Shown: positions 45,005 through 56,885, counted from the stretch's first letter. The stretch: 64,000 bases of DNA from Melieria omissa (GCA_963971225.1 OZ020268.1:51138404-51202403), one strand, 5' to 3'. Translations and numbers: made by a program. Notes: generated by a model not told the origin, from the sequence alone.

Positions 45005-47435
45005 GTGTTTAGAAAACACCACCAAATCACATAAGAATTACAATTAAATAAAGGAAGCCCTTATCTCAGAGTTTAAATATATTTATTTAAAATATAATTA
45101 TGGAGATTATCAGAAACTTGACTGGCGTCGTATTACATACTTTGGAATAATGTTTCTTAGTTAAGTGAACACATTTGTTAAGCCACAGTAAAAAATGTAA
45201 GAAAATAAATGGAACTACTACAACAGTTGTTACACGTTTGTTTCAATAGATTTTCTTCGTTTCGTCGTTCCATTAATTCAATGCTATTCTCGTCTTTATT
45301 GTCGTCTTGCACTCGTTTCCGCTTATCGGTGGCACAGATATGCAAATGCACTTTCGAAAGGCGACTATAGTTTATGGTGCTTTGTTGTGTATGGTTTTGC
45401 CGCACATACATAATTTATAAATAATTTAGTAAAATCTTTTATTTGAATGCACTTATGCAAAGTGCACTTCCTGCTGCAGGACCACGGCTAAAATATGTAC
45501 TTTTGTAGTGTGCTGGGCTTTAATGGCAACGGTGTAACAATAAAATAACACCAACACCAACACCAATACGAACGCGAACAATAATGACAATAAAAACGAC
45601 ACCGAGAGTGGCACAACGCGCGCAAAAACAACAATAACAAGAATAGCAATATCAATAGTAATAATAGCAACAGTAACGACAACAATAAATTGCACTCATA
45701 TCATTTGCAGTCGCTTGTGAACTTCCGTCGCGCAAGTATTGTGCGAACCATACGTGCAGAGACACACACACAGACGCGCCAATGTGTATGTAGGCGTGTC
45801 AGCCCTACTGCTGCCTTGAGAAGGTTCTGGTGTGGTGTAATGTGGGCGAGTGGCTGCAGGAGCGCCAACTTGGTGCATATTTTCCGCTCACCTTCAACCA
45901 GACTCGCTTCCTTCTTCCTGCCGCCGCGCGCCGAAGCGTCACACGTCGCGCTCACGTACACACATCGGCGCACAAACCATTATTGGCAAGGATAGATAAC
46001 ACGTCACATGGCATACGATATGCTGCTGTTCATTTCATTTGAGTGTATGTGTGTGTGTGTTTGTGTGTATAGTGTAGCATATTTTCAGGCCTCAAAGCAA
46101 ATTTGATGTGGTGCCAAACTGTCTTGCTGTGCACTTATTGCGCGAAACAGAGATGGCTGCGTGCGTGAGTGTGTTTGTGTGACAGAGAGAAAGAGAGAAA
46201 GAGGGAAAGCGGCGTTTAGGAGTGGAGAGACACATATTGAGAGAGAGAGACAGTGAAAAAATTCACTGTAAATTGAATTGCGAGTAATCAAGGTTAAGGC
46301 GCACTGCAATGGCTCTAAGAACACACAGCTGAGAAAACATTCAGCACATTTGGCTGAAAGAGGACCAAACAGCAAGAGCGCGATGGTAAGAGAGCATTAG
46401 TAAAGAGTACAGCCACTGACAGCATGGCAAAAGCGTCCAACAGGTAGACCTTGAGCCTATAAGCATGCAACAGTTTTTTTAATGTATTTTGAGCGTTTCT
46501 CGTTGCTTTCTGGTGGTAGAAAATTGCACTCGTTGCATGCTTTCAGGCGCAAACCCCATAATAAAAGATATTTCTGGCAATTGTGAATTTTTTTATTGAG
46601 GTTTGTGAGTGTCCCACGAAAAGTGTGGGCAATTGTTTTCTTGTTTATGGTATCGATTTAAGGAAAAGACGCAAATCGAACTGTTGATGAGCTAACTTTG
46701 AGACGTTGCTGTTATTCTGGAAGTTTTAATTTTCGGTTTAGCTTTTGTAATCATTGCTTGTGCGAATTTACCGCATCTTGTTGTGCTTCTTTTTCGTATC
46801 TTGAAAAATACAACTAAATTTTCGAGAAAACGAGAATATTTTCAAACGCATCATTGGATTTCTTGGAATGTAACTCGCTTAAATTTATGCTACAAAAAAA
46901 CTTTTCCAGCTTGAATAAATATAGCCAAGTAAAATCAAGGAACCAGAGTAGGTGTTATGTGGTCAAAGTCTCAGGCTTTATAATTTTTTAAATAATATTT
47001 TAATTTTCACTCAAAAATTTTAAAACAATTTAATTTTATGGAATCTGAGGTTAAATTTTTTACTATGTAAATATTTAATTTTTATAATTTATTTCATTAT
47101 TTTTGTATAGAAGTCTACCTGGCCAAATGTGAAAAAACGACAGCTTTTTGCTAGTCGCTTTGAAAACATTTTTCTGGATTATGCTGAACCTGCAATGCTC
47201 ACATGAAATATTTTTCACATGACAAGAACAATTTTATACATGTAGAACCCAATTTCTTAGAAATTGGGTTCGAAATTTCATGCGAAAACTTTTGTTCTAT
47301 ACTCAAACTTGTAAAATAAAATTGGCCATGAAACAAAAATTTCATATTTTAAATGATATGTGAGCTCATGAAGGTTGAAAGCATAAAGGAAAAGAAAATA
47401 CTTCAAAGACAGAAACATAACAATTTTAAGAAAAT
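45005..47435. other. Non-coding; TG/GA microsatellites, GC-richer centre
   Basis: A (TG)n run lies at about 46045-46070, and GAGA-rich sequence near 46185-46255 could bind GAGA factor. The 45.7-46.0 kb segment is GC-richer. No coding exon or element boundary could be supported. Confidence 0.45.
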
Positions 47436-47439
47436 ATTT

Positions 47440-49135
47440 TCTGAGAGCAATTTTGTTACTACAGTTTTATGGCAACAAGTTTTGGTGAACAATGGGCTGG
47501 CAAAACTTTTGTAAAAATAGTGTGACAAAAATTTTGCAACAAGAATCTTGTGACAAAAATTTTGTAACAACAATTTTGTGACAGTTATTTTGTAGAATTT
47601 TTTTTTTAAATAGTTTTAAACAAAAACTTTGTGATACAAATTTGGTGACAACAATTTTGTGACAGTAATTTGGTGACAACAATTTTGTAGCAAGAATTTT
47701 GTGACAATATTTTAAGACTAAAATTATTTAAATTTTGTAACAAGAATTTTGTGACAATAATTTTATGACAATTTTTTGACAAATAGTTTTTAACAACTTT
47801 GTGATAACAATTTCATCTCATTGAAAACATTGAACATTGAAAACATTTGACCATCTCTGTAATTGTAACAATAATCGTGTTAGAAACTTTCTGCTCAAAA
47901 TTGTGTTAGCAATTTTCTGACAATAAATTTGTTTGAAAAATTTGCTGACTACAATTTTGTGAATGTAACTTTGTGACAAGTTTTGTGAAAGGAATTTTTC
48001 TGAAATAAGTTGAAAAGAAAGTATGAAATAAACAATTGGACTAAGTAAGGATCGTTGTTGCTGTCATTATTTGACAATAATGACGACGTCTGATAATAAC
48101 GTCGCCGACGATGATAACGACTGACAAAGTTGACATATACCCTATGATCAATAAGTACCGGGACTGTGTATTTTAAATTTTCCGCCGTTGCCAGATGCAG
48201 CTAACAGCTGCCAAACAAAAACTAATGATGCAATCCCGCTCAAAATTTGACACAGATGTCAGTTAAGGTCCTACCGACCTAAAACAACCTGCATCGGGCA
48301 ACGGCGAAAAATACACAGTCCCGGTACTTATTGATCATAGTGTAAGCTTTGAACTATTTGATAGACTATAGTTTCGGGACGAAAAATGCGAGAACTGTGA
48401 TTCGAGTCTTGAACTGTCGAAGATTAGGCTTTTGTTGTTTTCCATCTCGATTAACAAACCAACAAACCTTTGTGACTATACTTGTGTTACTAAAACTTTA
48501 TGACTATCAGTTTGTGACCACAAACTTATGAGAGTAATTTTTCAAAAATAATTTAAGAAAAAACATATAGTTGGTGGTTTTGTAATGACAATTTTGTAGT
48601 TATTGAGACAATTCATGAAATTTTCTGTTGGACATGAACATGTCATGACTATGTTTACGACAATTTTGTGACACAAGTTTTGAAACAGAAACTTTGGGAC
48701 AGAAATTTTATAATACCAATTGTTTTATAAACTTTTCTTTTGAACATAAGTGTTAAGTGTACAGTGACCACGTTTGATAAAATCTTATGACAAGTTTGTG
48801 AGAACAACTTTGACATAAAAATATTGAGGCAGACAGTTTTTAACAAACAATTTTTCATAAAGTTTTTTTTTTGGAAATAATTGTGTTTACATGTATTGGG
48901 TATTATGTAACACAAATGTGTGACAATTTTGTGACAACAATTTTGAGACATAAATTTCATGACACACATTTTGAGATAGAAACTTTGTGAAACACATTTT
49001 GAGATACAAATTTTGTGACACATTTTGAGACAGAAATTTTGTGACAAAATTTTTGATAAATTTCTTCGGCAAATAATTTTTTGATGAACACAATCGTTTA
49101 AGAAAAGGTGAAAATATAAATTGTAAAATACTGTT
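47440..49135. repeat. Degenerate minisatellite built on 'ACAATTTTGTGAC'
   Basis: Words like 'gtgacaacaattttgtgac' recur throughout with 15-24 nt spacing. They produce repetitive minus-strand frames (FVTKF, SQNC, CHKI). The same words reappear at about 50735-50830, after the fold-back element, so the array was split by later insertions. Confidence 0.8.
48140..48342. mobile_element. Tc1/mariner-type MITE, 203 bp
   Basis: The left end 'CCCTATGATCAATAAGTACC' and the inverted right end differ at one early base. The repeat continues through 'GGGACTGTGTATTT' (about 34 bp). TA dinucleotides flank both ends (48138-48139, 48343-48344). The interior shows further inverted similarity (ccgttgccagatgcag / ctgcatcgggcaacgg). 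There is no coding capacity. It is inserted in the minisatellite field. Confidence 0.85.
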
Positions 49136-49140
49136 TGATA

Positions 49141-50308
49141 ACACTGCACAACAGCATGTCTGTTGCATGGAGTTTTTTACATGAATCTGAATCATTTTTC
49201 CACGCTGTTTTCAAAACCATACTCCGTTTTTATGTAACAGCTCTAGATTTTGCGAAAAATGGGCGTGTCACTTTTTCGAATTTTCCTCGGCTTTTTTCTC
49301 GTTTTCGACTGTTATTTTTTAACCAATAATCATATCAACATGATTTTCATATCGTTGCACTTACAACATTTCACGCCATCTTTCCTGATATTAATCAATT
49401 TTATGCGTTCTAAATGGGCGTGGTAATAAGGTTTCAAAGTAAGAAAATATTGAATTTCAAGGCGTTTTTTCTTATGGCCAAAATTGTACAGTTGTTTTAT
49501 AAATCAAGTTTCGAAGTATATGAATATCTTAAGAAGAAACATCAAGCAATACAACACAGCCAAATTATTTATCGGAATACACATTCGCGTCGAAATAATA
49601 ACAAAACTGTACCATAGCGATTTTCATCTCTTTTCATACTTTTTCCTAAAAAAATTTGGAGCCTCAAAATATGCTCTTTTATATGTTCCATTTATAGTTT
49701 GGAGTACAAGCAAAAACCAAAAAGATTTTGAATTTCTCGAAACAAAAACAAATTAAAAACTTTGCATATTTTCAGGCCCCTAATTTTTTAAGGAAAAAGT
49801 ATGAAAAGTGACGAAAATCGCGATGATACATTTTTCCTGTTATTTCGATGCGAATGTGTATTCCGCCAAATAATTTAGCTGTGTTGTATTGCTTGATGTG
49901 TCGACTTTTATTATACACCTAACTCGTTAACTTTTTTACAAAAAATGTGGATGTTTTTGACCATCAAAGAAAACGCCTTAAAATTCAACTTTTCCCAACT
50001 TTGAGGTCCAATTACCGCGGCATTTTAACAGTTATAAAAATAAGTTGCATCGAAAAAGAAGCCGTGCGGTGTTGTTAATGCGATAAGGCGAAAATCATGT
50101 CAATCGGTTCTTTGGTTTGGAAACTACGATCAAAAATATGAAAAAAGTAGAGGAAAAACTGAAAAAATGACAGGGTACCTATATCTCACAAACTAGAGCT
50201 GCTAGAAAAAATCGGAGGGTGGATTCGGAATCAGCGCACCCAAATTAGTAAGAAACAGTAGAAAAACTCCATGCAACAGAAAAAACGTGTTTTTTTGTTG
50301 CGCTGTGT
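49141..50308. mobile_element. Fold-back element / long imperfect hairpin, ~1.17 kb
   Basis: The two halves are reverse complements around position ~49719. Examples are 'caagcaatacaacacagc' (49543-49560) against 49878-49895, 'cagctctag' (49238) against 50193-50201, 'ctgttgcatggag' (~49160) against ~50270, and 'acactgcacaaca' (49141) against 50296-50308. Arms are about 560-590 bp with substantial divergence and almost no loop. No target duplication was resolved. The right boundary could extend to about 50700, where another inverted-repeat cluster ends. Confidence 0.8.
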
Positions 50309-50416
50309 AATGCGTGTGAGATTCTCCGATGACAAAATGTGATGAAGATGAGCGTAATGTAATGTAATACAGATCGAAGAGGAACCAAGTCCTCGTGTAT
50401 GCGTGTCTGCTGCTCC

Positions 50417-50700
50417 GATGTCCAAAAAGCAAGAGAAAGCACGAAACGTCGATCGTCATCATAAGAACAGCGGTGAGGCCGGGAGGAATGTTGAAGATTA
50501 AGGTGCACTCCGTGAAACTGCCCTACGTGAAACGATCCTTCGTGAAACAGCCGTGCGTGAAAGGGCCTCCTTTTGGCAACGTCCGTCGATCGAAGTTTTC
50601 TGCTTTCTATTGCTTTTTGGACATTGGACGTGTATATGCTGTAAGTGTGAGTGGGTGGCCAACTTGGGCATTTTTACATGGTGCAGTTTAATCTTCAACA
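50417..50700. repeat. Inverted-repeat cluster with four 15-bp direct repeats
   Basis: Arms 50417-50455 and 50587-50626 are inverted repeats ('gatgtccaaaaagcaa' against 'ttgctttttggacatt'). Independently, 'TGTTGAAGATTAAGGTGCAC' at 50489-50508 is 18/20 identical to the inverted 50681-50700, which looks like the ends of a 212-bp MITE. Inside lie four 15-bp tandem units starting CGTGAAA (50507-50566). Confidence 0.65.
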
Positions 50701-50918
50701 AGAAATTTGTAACATTTCTTCGACCACGTAATGTTTACCAACAATCTTGTGACAACTTCAGGACAAAAAATTTGTTCACAATTTTTTAATTTTTTACTGA
50801 ACCAATTCGTTTAAGACAAGTTGTCATAATGATTTATCAGACAGTCGTTTCGTGTGTGATTTGGCATAAATGCCCAATAGGACTCGATGCATAGCTGCCA
50901 AATCTGTGTTTTGGTATA

Positions 50919-52615
50919 CAGTGTACCAATAAAGTCTTCGTACAGCACTTGATTCAGAACTAATTATTAAAAACACTAAATAATTGTAGGAATTTTGTAA
51001 AAAGGTCGATGCAGATCTATTTATTAAGCATTTATTTTCAATATACCAACAAAAACTAATATATTTCATTAAGTAGTTTGAAAGTTTTTAGCCAAAAACA
51101 AAAAAAAGTCGCTCATTTACTGCCAATAAAGTCTTCGTACACTTAATTTATGTCTGTCCTTTTGCCCATAATAATAATTTATTGACAACTATTCTTTGAA
51201 AAAGCAATCAAACGAGACATCTGTCATCCATTCGTAGAACGAAAGTCAGATTAAAAGCAATTTATTTTAAAATATTATAAAAAATGCCTGGAAAATACTT
51301 GTCAGTTGAAGAGCGTAAGCTTATATTGAATTTGCACGTGAAGCAGCAAAAATCCTACGCGGAAATAGCTCAACTCGTGTCCCGCAGCCGTTCTACTGTG
51401 CAATCGGTCATTGGGCGTTTTAAATACGAAGGCCGCGTAGAAAATAAGCCCAAATCAGGACGGCCTCCAATTCTCACACGAGGAGATCGCCTGCAAATTA
51501 AGCGTATGATTGCAGCGGATCCGTTTATAAGTGCACCGAAAATAAGCTCGGAGTTCCTTTAATCGAAGTAAAAAAAAGTGCACCCGGAAACTGTGCGAAA
51601 AGCCGTGATTGATGCCGGTTTCAAGTCTCGCACTCCTCGCCGAAAGCCATTTGTAAATTTAATCAATCGCAAAAAGCGTTTGGACTTTGCTCGTGAGTAC
51701 CAAAATGCATCTCCTGAGTTCTGGCGCAACGTTATATTCTCCGATGAGTCCAAATACAACATCTTTGGCTCTGATGGCAGGCTCAGGGTCTGGAGAAAGA
51801 CGGGAGAAGCTTACAATCCAAAGAATACGATCAAGACTGTAAAGCACGGCGGCGGCGGAGTGATGGTATGGGGTTGCATGGCTGCCAGCGGCGTTGGAAA
51901 CTTAGAAATAATTGAAGGAGTCATGGATCATCGCGCATACATTGATATTCTCAAGAGAAATTTGAAGCCAAGTGCGGAAAAATTGGGTGTATCTGAGAAA
52001 TTTTACTTCCAGCAAGATTACGACCCTAAACATATGGCACTTAACACCAGGCTGTACTTGCTGTACAATGCTCCACATCTACTAAAAACACCACCGCAGA
52101 GTCCAGACCTCAATCCTATTGAGCACATGTGGAATATGCTTGAAAAAAAGATAAGGACTCATCACATTTCGTCAAAACCTCAGCTACAACAGGTTCTTCA
52201 GGAGGAATGGGCGAAAATCGACGCAAACTATACACAAAAACTTGTAGAGTCGATGCCAGATCGCCTCAAGGCCGTCATTAAAAACAAGGGGTATCCAACT
52301 AAATATTAATAAAACATTTTTTAGGTTTTCATAATTCGTAGTTGATTAATTTCGTAATTGTACGAAGACCAATGCACAGACATACCTTAATTGTACGAAG
52401 ACTTTATTGGCAGTAAATAAGCGACTTTTTCTTGTTTTTGGCTTGAAACTTTTAAACTACTTAATGAAATATATTAGTTTTTGTTGTTATATTAAAAATA
52501 AATGCTTAATAAATAGATCTGCATCGGCCTTTTTACAAAATTCCTAAAATTATTTAGTGTTTTATAATAATTAGTTCTGAACCAGGTGCTGTACGAAGAC
52601 TTTATTGGTACACTG
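50919..52615 (+). mobile_element. Tc1-family transposon with IR/DR ends
   Basis: 1697 bp, flanked by TA (50917-50918, 52616-52617). The ~222-bp terminal inverted repeats (50919-51141, 52393-52615) each contain the word 'ccaataaagtcttcgtac' twice, once at the tip and once at the inner edge. That is the IR/DR layout of several fly Tc1-like elements (S, Paris, Minos types). Between them is a single transposase gene on the plus strand with a broken frame. The subfamily is not identified. Confidence 0.93.
51284..52309 (+). pseudogene. Tc1-like DD34E transposase, frame broken
   Basis: The first part (51284-51562) has the paired-like helix-turn-helix DNA-binding region (LSVEERKLILNLHVKQQKSY, IAQLVSRSRSTVQSVI) and the GRP-rich hook (KPKSGRPPILT). 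It ends prematurely within ...KISSEFL. The second part, in another frame (open from about 51570), holds the whole catalytic domain: VIFSDESKYNIF (first Asp), YFQQDYDPKH (second Asp) and PQSPDLNPIEHMW (Glu). There are 34 residues between the last two, that is DD34E. The break lies at about 51550-51580 and involves a lost short segment and an A8 run. All catalytic residues remain, but a single polypeptide cannot be made from this copy. Confidence 0.92.
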
Positions 52616-52617
52616 TA

Positions 52618-52925
52618 AATACTCAATAAAGTATCCCAGCTGCAAAGTCTACCTTAGCTCATTGAAATGAAGTGCACAATTTTTTCAAAAATATTCTGTA
52701 TTAAAATTAAGTGTTTGTATCTTTCTAATCAACTTTTTTATGAAAATGTTTTATTGCTAAAAAGTCATACATAATGCATTGAAAATTTGTATATCGTTGA
52801 CTGATGCTAAAACATTATTCCAATTACACGACATTAACATTATTTTTTTAACATCAACAGCGACATTATTGTTGTCGGCAAATTACTGGCAACTTTATAT
52901 AATTGCATACAATTTTCGAATTAAC
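52618..52925. other. Non-coding spacer, nothing recognised
   Basis: AT-rich sequence between the Tc1 copy and the GC-rich promoter region. Confidence 0.5.
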
Positions 52926-52929
52926 ATTA

Positions 52930-53178
52930 ATCCCCGTGGTGCCAGCGGCACGACGCGTCGCACGAGTGCCAGCATCCAGCAGCCGATTTGTGCTCCGCAT
53001 ACTCAGCGCAGCTCTTCTCAGCTCTGCTCTTTGTTGAGCTCCTCAGCATCCAGCTCGACGTGCTGTGGCTTTCGGGCGAGCACCTTGAATGCTCTTCTCG
53101 ATGCGTCGACCTTCATTTTCGAAGATGGCCGCGTCGGGTATAAAAAGCGCGCGCAACATGTCGCCATCGACTAGTCAT
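52930..53178 (+). promoter_or_regulatory. GC-rich upstream region and TATA core promoter
   Basis: Composition changes abruptly to GC-rich at about 52930. A strong TATA box, GGGTATAAAAAGCGCGC, lies at 53136-53152 (TATA core 53139-53147). About 30-38 bp downstream, 'CTAGTCATCGGTTGG' (53171-53185) can serve as an initiator, placing the start site near 53168-53178. The organisation is that of a Drosophila-type TATA/Inr promoter driving plus-strand transcription. Confidence 0.6.
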
Positions 53179-54495
53179 CGGTTGGTTGCTGTTGTGTGCG
53201 TGTGTGACGCTGAGCTGAAGCCAAGCCACTGCCGCCGCTGCTGCTGCCGCCACGGCTGCTGTGACTGCCAACCAAAGCCGCCGAGTACGAATGCGAATTG
53301 CACTTGTCGACTGGCGGCCGAAGAGCGCTCGAGCAGTAAAAGGACGAGAGCACACGACCGAGAGAACGAGGGAGCGAGTGCGTGTTGGACGCGTACATTA
53401 GACGGCAGCGCGCCGCAGAAACGTTTCAACGGTGAAAGGGAATAGTTGTGCGCAGCGGATTGAGACTTTTGTGGCAGCCCGCGCCACCTCAACGATTGGG
53501 CCGCTGAATGAAGCCAGAACAAGCAACAAGTATAAACACTGACAGTGAAGCTAAACGGCCGGGACACGAAGATGGCATCAAAAGTGCCAACAACAATTAC
53601 GAGCAAAAGTGACAGTTGAAGGCAAATTATGCGAATTTGAAAATGTTGTACAAAAATCGCTGAATTGTTCAAAGGAGCAAACAACAATTTATTCAAATGT
53701 TTTCAATTTTTGTTTTTTTTTGAGTGAAAAACAAATCGCAAAAATTTAATTAAATTGTTACAGTTGAAGTGTTCAAAGTTAATTGAAAATAAATACGATA
53801 AAGAAAATTTTTAAATTTGTCACAAAACAGTCAACAAAAACAAAGAACAATTTACATTTACATAATTAAATTTATAAACAAATTAAAGAAATCATTGAAA
53901 TATAATTGAAGAAACGTCTCCAAACGGCAGCGGCAAAGCAAAGAGTGCTTTTCATTTGCAAAAAAACATTGCGTTCAAAGCGTTAATTGTTCCTGTTTGT
54001 TGTGCATATTTTAATTAACTTTACATGTGTTTAAATCGAGTACAATAAATAGCAAAACTTTTCGTACTAATAACGAAAACAAAACAATTAAAAACACATA
54101 TTACAATTGAAGATCTTAAAAACAAAAACAAATAAATCATTAAATGACAATTACAAAAGTTTAAAACAAAACTTGAAAAACTTTAATAAAAACTGTAATT
54201 ATTAATAACAATTAAACAGATTTTATGAAAAACTCCAAACACAAATAAAATCCAAATCACTCAATCAATGGTTTCCAGCTAAAGCAGACACTTTGCTAGC
54301 ACCAAACACACACACACACACTGTTGCCAATAAAATAAAAACAACAAAAAGTAATTGTAATAACTGCGCCAAGAGCCGTCGCCCGTTCACACACTTCGAC
54401 AGGCTCAACACAGTAACCACTCCAATCAAATAGACGCAGACAACTCAGTGAAGCAGCCGAAACAAAAGCAGCCGACCGTCAAAAACAGCCAAAAT
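53170..54495 (+). other. Candidate first exon, long 5' UTR ending at a splice donor
   Basis: It begins about 30 bp downstream of the TATA box. The first 400 bp are GC-rich and the rest increasingly A-rich, as in many fly 5' UTRs. At 54496 a near-consensus donor GTGAGTTC follows 'cagccaaaat', so a start codon could be split as AT|G across the junction. No long plus-strand frame of coding character exists in it. The gene is unidentified, and its next exon would lie beyond 64 kb if this reading is right. RNA evidence is needed to fix the ends. Confidence 0.5.
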
Positions 54496-54890
54496 GTGAG
54501 TTCATCGATTACCATAATTTCCACAATAATTGTACCTAATTACCATTTAATAGCTTTAACAAATTATATACATTCAAATGTCTAATTTATGAACAGTTGT
54601 TAGGATTGTGTAATTATGTCTTCTGAATTATAAACCATTTGCTGAATATATAAAAATTACCTAAATGTTACAGTAAACCGATGCATAAGAAGCTGCTCGA
54701 AATTTTTCAGGTATCATGACATACTCGTATGTATATTAGTTTTACTACATATATACATGGACAACATTTACATTACATTTTTATGTACCTTACATGTAAA
54801 TTTACATGGTTTACGTTTTCTTTTGGCCCGCTTTACCATTAGATATTCGTTGTCAGAAGCTTGTTATTCTTTTTTGATTTTGTTGTACAG
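54496..54890. other. Putative start of first intron
   Basis: Begins GTGAGTTC. AT-rich, with no other feature seen. Confidence 0.45.
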
Positions 54891-54894
54891 TGTA

Positions 54895-55440
54895 TTGAGT
54901 CTAGAAAGAGTCTACTTTACCTGGTAGCTTCTGGTATCAGGTGACTTGAAATAGTTCAGTTTCCTCTGCTTTGAAAAAAAATAGGAAATTAATCACTTGT
55001 ATAAATATGGGTCAAGAATCTTATTAGAAGCTTCTTTGATTATCATGTTCGAAGACGTAACATGAGTCAAAATAATTTTAATGTCACTGTGGATCCTCTG
55101 GGATTAAATGACTTTAAATTGTACATTACTCTCTGCTGTACTTAACTAGAGTAGTAGAGAGGCTGAGAAAATATGATCAAATCGTATCTAAAAGCTTCTT
55201 GGATCAAAGTTTTTAAAGAAGTTGAACTGACAGCGTCTAGCACCAAATGACTTTAGAAGTACATATGTTACTCTTTACTATTCATAAAGTAGTTGCCAGG
55301 CTGTGTAGAACATCTTATCTAGAAGCTTCTGGGATCAATGTATTGAGAAGTGTTCAGAGACATCGATAACGTCGATTTCTTCTGGAAACTTTTGAGTTCA
55401 AACGACTTGATGTAAAACAGAAGTATGTAAAATAATACTC
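54895..55440. repeat. Degenerate tandem repeat, ~150-bp unit, 3-4 copies
   Basis: 'ttat.tagaagcttcttggatcaa.gtt' recurs at about 55020, 55183 and 55314, and a weaker copy lies near 54925. 'aaatgacttta' and 'ttactctctgct.ta' lie between. The copies are strongly diverged. Confidence 0.65.
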
Positions 55441-55555
55441 GAGCTACATAAATAGTGATCAAAAATTTTATTTGGTGCATCAAATTGTTAATTCGTTTCA
55501 AGAAGTAACATAAATTGAGATCACCAAGAAAGAAAAAGATTTTTAAATAAATCAT

Positions 55556-55968
55556 CAAAAATTTTCTTTTTCATTTTTGTTATTATTATTTAAGAAATTA
55601 AATGTCTCTTAAAAAAGTACATTCAGTTGTTTTCTGTGTTATAATAACAAAAGCTGAAAAATAATTTTTTAGAAGATTTTTTACATTTTTGGCAAGAAAA
55701 TTCAGATTTTTTTTTTAATTTACCATAAAAGGTTTTTCCGGTTTTTACCAAATTTTTTTTGTTATGGTTAAATAGTGCTGCCAGATACTTGAAATTACTT
55801 TTTCCTTAATCTTAAGAAAATCTGAATTTTCCTGCAAAAAAAATAAAAAACTTCTAAAAAATTATTTTTAAGGTTTTGTTATTATAACAGAAAAAAACTG
55901 AATGTACTTTTTTATGAGAAATTTAATTTCTTAGTTAATAATAACAAAAATAAAAAAGGAAATTTTTG
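55556..55968. repeat. Long inverted repeat (arms ~157 bp, loop ~98 bp)
   Basis: The left arm 55556-55712 and right arm 55811-55968 are reverse complements with small indels. Shared blocks include 'aaaaaagtacattcagt', 'tataataacaaaa', 'aataattttttagaag' and 'gaaaattcagattt'. The loop (about 55713-55810) is unrelated. It could be a MITE or a hairpin-forming unit. No clear target duplication was identified. Confidence 0.8.
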
Positions 55969-56292
55969 GTATATTTTTAAATTGTTCCCCCAAAAGATTT
56001 TTTAAATTTTTCCTCCGAAAAATTTTAAAAGTTTTAATTTTCCAGTTTTTCCTCCCATAAAATTGAAAAGTTTTAATATTATGAACTTTTTAATTTTTAA
56101 ATTTCATAAATTAAACTTTTCATAAAAAAATAAAAATATATTTAGGATTTTTTTGCAGCCCCTGCATTCATTCAGCTTCAGTTAACAACAATTTAACACA
56201 AACAAAATATGTAAAAATTGAGATCGGTATGAATTTCGTTTCTGTGAGGTTCCTTCATTCACTGCATAAATCATACAATTTGAAGCACAATA

Positions 56293-56474
56293 TTAAATAA
56301 AATAAAATAAAATAAAATAAAATAAAATAAATTAAAATAAAATAAAATAAAATAAAATAAAATAAAATAAAATAAAATAAAATAAAATAAAATAAAATAA
56401 AATAAAATAAAATAAAATAAAATAAAATAAAATAAAATAAAATAAAATAAAATAAAATAAAATAAAATAAAACA
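56293..56474. repeat. (AAAAT)n microsatellite, ~180 bp
   Basis: About 36 nearly perfect pentanucleotide units TAAAA, with one TTAAAA interruption. Confidence 0.97.
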
Positions 56475-56660
56475 AAATATTTAGTTTGCTTAAAATTTTT
56501 TAATTTATTTATTAAACTTTAGCTTTCAATATTTAAGGCTTCAGACCATTAAGAATTGCTTTTGTAAACTTCTTCTCATACAAAATGTTTAAACTAAGTG
56601 CGAATTCTTAGAGCTGCATCAGCATTCTTCTCGCTCATTTTGTTTCTTGACTTGGCATAA

Positions 56661-56697
<37 letters not shown>

Positions 56698-56885
56698 TCC
56701 ATTTTTATTACACCTGCCTAATAAAAGGCATCTCGTAATATTCTAACATTATTTGGAAATAATTTATGTACTTAGATCAATATCAGAATATACATACATT
56801 TACGAATTTAACAAAACACTAGCGTATAACAGTAAGTTAAATCTCAGTTTACAATACATACAGACAGTTTACAGTACATATTTCA

